This document shows, piece after piece, positions 60,718-64,000 of a DNA stretch of 64,000 nucleotides (positions within the stretch are counted from its first letter, which is position 1; every line of letters starts with the position of its first letter). Where the stretch lies: NCBI RefSeq assembly GCF_013402915.1, contig NC_050722.1, positions 620,001 through 684,000 of the forward strand, given 5' to 3'. The position numbers and the translations under genes are program-made. Below the pieces are notes generated by a model that ran no database searches, was not told the DNA's origin, and was given only the letters and a program-made list of their open reading frames with translations. Origin of the DNA: Zygotorulaspora mrakii. Its lineage: Eukaryota; Ascomycota; Saccharomycetes; Saccharomycetales; Saccharomycetaceae.

Positions 60718-60919
60718 GTCTCTATATAAAAATTCAAAAATCTGTGAACAGGCTTGAGTGAAAATACTTTTTTAATTTGCATACCTGCAGCTTGTTAAGA
60801 AGGACTATTTGCTTATTTTAATCATAACCTATTTAACTATCATTTAATTATCATTCATTTAATCTGATTTTGTGTCATCCATCAGTCAAAAATGAAAACT
60901 AAAAAAATGAAAATAAAAC

Positions 60920-60925
60920 AAAAAA
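60920..60925 (-). terminator. Pol III oligo-T terminator of tRNA-Val
   Basis: Six A residues on the plus strand (six T on the tRNA strand) three bases beyond the 3' end of the tRNA. Confidence 0.8.
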
Positions 60926-60928
60926 TAA

Positions 60929-61002
60929 TGATTTCGCCCAGGATCGAACTGGGGACGTTCTGCGTGTTAAGCAGATGCCATAACCGACTAGACCACGAAA
61001 CC
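60929..61002 (-). tRNA. tRNA-Val, anticodon AAC
   Basis: On the minus strand a 74-base uninterrupted cloverleaf: acceptor GGTTTCG pairing with CGAAATC, D arm with TGGTCTAGTCGGTTA (A box), anticodon stem-loop CTGC-TTAACAC-GCAG with anticodon AAC, and T arm with GTTCGATCC (B box). Discriminator A. As far as I recall it is identical to S. cerevisiae tRNA-Val(AAC). A Ty element lies upstream of its 5' end, the usual Ty1-family target. Confidence 0.97.
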
Positions 61003-61146
61003 ACTTCAATTGATGTTACCGATTACACATGAAGGATACTTGAGTGACGCAAAACTGACCTTAGCACTAGAGGTGTCTATCGACAAATTGAAAGAATAAG
61101 TCAATTGCAGAGCTATTGATACATACTTGGTTAGCAATCGATAATC

Positions 61147-61490
61147 TGTTGAAATATAAATCTAGATTGTAAGATATATTAAAGAGATGACTTATAAGAA
61201 TCAGAAAGAGACAATTGGTCTGTAAAACAAAATAAACGAAGTCAGATGAAACCCTAACAGAATGTCAATCGATAATGGAAAGATATCGGATGATAATCTA
61301 TCACGAGACGTTTACAACTCAGGAGTCTGACTACGAAGGAGTCTATGGCATGGAACATGAAATAACAGTTGTACTGTGGATTCTATGGGACTAGAAATGG
61401 TGTGATGACGATGAAAATTCTTCCCTCGTCGTCCTCTCTTATGGTTCAATAGGCGCGAAGTATTAGGTATAAATACTGACGTATTTTCCA
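61147..61490 (+). repeat. Candidate 5' LTR fragment of the Ty element
   Basis: TGTTGAAATATAAATC at 61147-61162 matches the start I recall for S. cerevisiae Ty1/Ty2 LTRs (TGTTGGAATARAAATC) at 14 of 16 positions. It has the orientation of the pol frame and begins 145 bases upstream of the tRNA-Val 5' end. A TATAAATA lies at 61468-61475. No primer-binding site follows; sequence passes directly into integrase coding sequence near 61490. Boundaries, and whether this is truly an LTR, are uncertain. Confidence 0.4.
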
Positions 61491-64000
61491 GATATTAAAA
61501 CCCAGTTCAACACAAAGGTACGCAGCTTCCAAATGGACAGAGGATCCGAATATACTAATAAGACAATTCGTAACTTCTTCAAGGAGTACGGAATAATCCC
61601 GTGCTACACTTCCGTAGGTGACTCAAAAGCAAACGGAGTAGCTGAACGCCTTAATTATACACTGCTCGATGATTGCCGGACACTGCTTCGCAGTAGCAAT
61701 CTACCATTACATCTTTGGTTCTATGCAGTGCAGTTCTCGACGCTAATGAGGAACTCATTAATAACGTCCAGTGTTGGCACTTCCTCCAGGGCCAAAGCAG
61801 GCCTGACAGGACTAGATGTCAGCACTATTTTACCATTTGGACAACGTGTCATGGTAAATATTCCGCCAAAGAACAAACTTAGACCACGGGGTATAGTGGG
61901 ATTCGCACTCACACCATCCGCGGAATCCCATGGCTATCTAATATACATCCCATCGAAACATACCGTCACTGACACTACGAACTACCTGATAATTCGGGGT
62001 GATCCTCACGACAGAACAGATGACGCCGACGCAGTCATTGCTCCCCTACTTGATCAACTCGAAGCCAGACAGGACGGTGAATTCGATAATAATATGTCCA
62101 CCCATTCGGGTGGTATGGAAATGGATGTGTCAATCCATTCGGGTGGTACCATTCATCAAAGGCCTGTATCACCAACCCCAACAGCCGATAACCTATCTAC
62201 CTCGTCGGGTGGTAATGACCCCATCCAAACTGGAACCACAGATACAACTGAAGTCATACCAGAGTATATCCCCGAGGGCAACAATGATGTTCTAGGACCA
62301 GACATCCATGATGATCCACCGGAACATACCAATGATGATCCTCCTGAACATACCAGTGACGAGATCGCTGATAATATCGAGGAACATGGTTCAAACATGA
62401 TCAATGAAGATCCCCGAATCAATCTTCAAAGCGCAAACCATGCTGTCACCTATGATAATACAGAAGGTGACGATCAGCCCACGCAGAATGAACCAACGTC
62501 AAACCCCATAAATGATCCAGCAAACGATCACCCATCGTCCGCCATCATTGACAGCACTAAGACACCGGATCCAATTCCCGATACCGTCTCAAGAAGAACC
62601 ATCAATAATGATATTGACCCAAGCAGTGCAATTGCATCCACAGTCGGAATACAGGCATCTGCTTACGATGATGTTGCTCCTATTACGGAAGATGAGCGCA
62701 CCACATCATCGACCTCCACAGCAGAACTCGATCCACTTCCCAGCGAGGAAGACTCCCCCGTACCAGAGAGTACTACTGTAGCAACTCCCGATAGCGAAAC
62801 ACCTGAGTCTATCTCCAATGTGGGTGGTAACGATCAGTCTCCAGAAGTTAATGCTAAAAGTTTAGAAGAAAGAAAGAATAGAATTTTTCAGTACCGTAAT
62901 GGCGACATCCCGAGGGTAAAGCCACCAAGTACAAAAAGAAAAAGTAATTTAGCTCTAGGTGAAATTGAAGATAGGACTCAACGCAAGAGACCAAAGCGTC
63001 ATATACTTTATGTCAACGCAGTACACTCGAATCCAACTCCTCATGTTAAACCCTCCTTAAGTTACTATGAGGCAATTGTCAATAATGATGATAAAAATGA
63101 TGCAAAAGGATACAACGAAGCCTACATGAAGGAATATGACCAATTGATCAAAATGAAGACCTGGGATCCTAACAAACCTATGAATGAAAAGACGATCCCT
63201 AGACAACAAATAATAAACTCCATGTTTATTTTCAACACTAAGAGAGATGGAAGGAAGAAATGCAGATTCGTTGCAAGAGGTGACCAGCAGAAGGCTGGAA
63301 CTTACAAAGAAGACCTCAAAGCAAACACGGTACATCATTACGCCCTGATGACCAGTCTCAACATAGCACTAGACAAGAAAATGTTTATCACCCAATTAGA
63401 CATATCCTCAGCGTACCTATACGCTGAATTGGAAGAAGATCTGTACATCAGAGCACCTCCACACATGAAGCTCAAAGGAAAAGCATTCAAGTTGAACAAG
63501 TCACTATATGGACTTAAGCAGAGCGGAGCGAACTGGTACAAGATGATTGGCAGTTACTTAACCAACTCTTGCAACATGACAGAATTAACCGGTTGGCCAT
63601 GCGTGTTCAAAGATGAAAATGAATGTTTTGTATGCCTCTTTGTAGACGACATGATCGTCCTGTCTAAAGATATCAAGGCAGCAAACAAACTGGTCAAAAC
63701 TCTAAAGAAAAAGTTCGAGACCAAAGTGATCCATGATGGGAAATTAGACGAAAACAACATGGCCACATACGATATTCTAGGACTGGAAATAGAATATACG
63801 TTCGGAAAGAAAATGACAATAGGAATGGAAAACTCCTTAACCGAAAAGCTTCCACATTTAGGTTTTGATATCGAAAAGGATAACAAGAAGTTTCTTGTGC
63901 CAGGCACACCAGGTGAACATATCCACAAAGATAATCTGGTCGTTGAAGAAGACGACTACAAAGAAAAGGTTAAGCAAATGCAGAAGGCTATAGGATTGCT
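61491..64000 (+). pseudogene. Ty1/copia pol fragment (integrase C-terminal half and reverse transcriptase)
   Basis: Open without a stop from the codon after the TAA at 61470-61472 to the window end, about 840 codons; I translated it throughout and found no frameshift. The integrase core keeps the second Asp (QMDRGSEYTN, 61536-61538) and the Glu (VAERLN, 61644-61646) exactly 35 residues apart; the first catalytic Asp and zinc finger are lost. Then come an LPFGQ/DTTNYLI region, a long Ser/Thr/Asp-rich linker with SGG motifs, a bipartite NLS (62934-62999), and reverse transcriptase from INSMFIFNTKRDG through VARGDQQ, LDISSAYLYA, SLYGLKQSGANWY and FVDD (63639-63650). No start codon for the fragment, hence pseudogene. 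Confidence 0.85.

Larger units (their letters stand above)
61147..64000 (+). mobile_element. 5'-truncated Ty1/copia retrotransposon, running off the window
   Basis: LTR-retrotransposon of the Ty1/Ty2 type, inserted upstream of a tRNA gene. Only the second half of integrase and the start of reverse transcriptase are present; gag, protease and the first part of integrase are missing between the candidate LTR fragment and the coding part. RNase H and the 3' LTR would lie beyond base 64000. Confidence 0.85.

Noticed and set aside
61470..64000. Frameshift or nonsense mutations in the Ty pol fragment
   Set aside because: I translated the frame through to the window end and saw none; the only upstream stop (61470-61472) lies outside recognisable integrase sequence.

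Overview
The window is a nuclear chromosome segment of a budding yeast (Saccharomycetaceae). It is gene-dense, nearly all genes are intronless, the standard code fits, and most proteins align along their length with named Saccharomyces cerevisiae proteins (recalled from memory; no search was run). Genes that lie on S. cerevisiae chromosome XI left arm (YKL119 to YKL096) and chromosome XIII right arm (YMR101 to YMR083) alternate here in one single-copy series. That is the gene order expected of a lineage that split before the yeast whole-genome duplication. The presence of CTF13, a CBF3 subunit, suggests point centromeres. Genus cannot be fixed from the sequence; the Torulaspora/Zygosaccharomyces/Zygotorulaspora group is a reasonable guess only.

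Layout. 1-7 kb: SRT1 (5' end cut by the window), VPH2, MUB1, a tRNA-Ala(AGC) gene, SBA1 and the YMR099C-type hexose-6-phosphate mutarotase. 7-16 kb: PRR1 kinase, APN1 and RAD27 (DNA repair), ABF1, ATP25. 16-22.6 kb: KTI12, MTG1, HAP4, then the vitamin B6 pair SNZ1/SNO1 as a divergent unit. A strongly GC-rich island covers about 16.3-18.4 kb. 22.6-34 kb: CTF13, SLD2, UTP15, AIP1, NPL6, YTA12. 35-48 kb: VBA1, a YMR087W-type macrodomain protein, AAT1, SEG1/SEG2, GFA1, APE1/LAP4. 48-61 kb: HSL1, ADH3, YPF1, UTP11, MTC2, two tandem CWP1-like cell-wall genes. The right end holds a tRNA-Val(AAC) gene and a 5'-truncated Ty1/copia retrotransposon, where the ancestral order stops.

The genes are housekeeping genes rather than one system. 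Several promoters carry recognisable sites: a heat-shock element at SBA1, MCB-like sites at RAD27, SLD2 and HSL1, an Abf1 site at ABF1 itself, a Gcn4 site between SNZ1 and SNO1, and PAC/RRPE pairs at both SSU-processome genes (UTP15, UTP11). I see no clearly undescribed multi-gene system. The observations most worth checking are a canonical leucine zipper in HAP4 (with an Asn at a core position) beside two mini-uORFs, the GC island with an adjacent perfect 13-bp-arm palindrome, a Phe-substituted destruction box in HSL1, the triple 10-bp repeat abutting the ADH3 start codon, and the junction of the truncated Ty.
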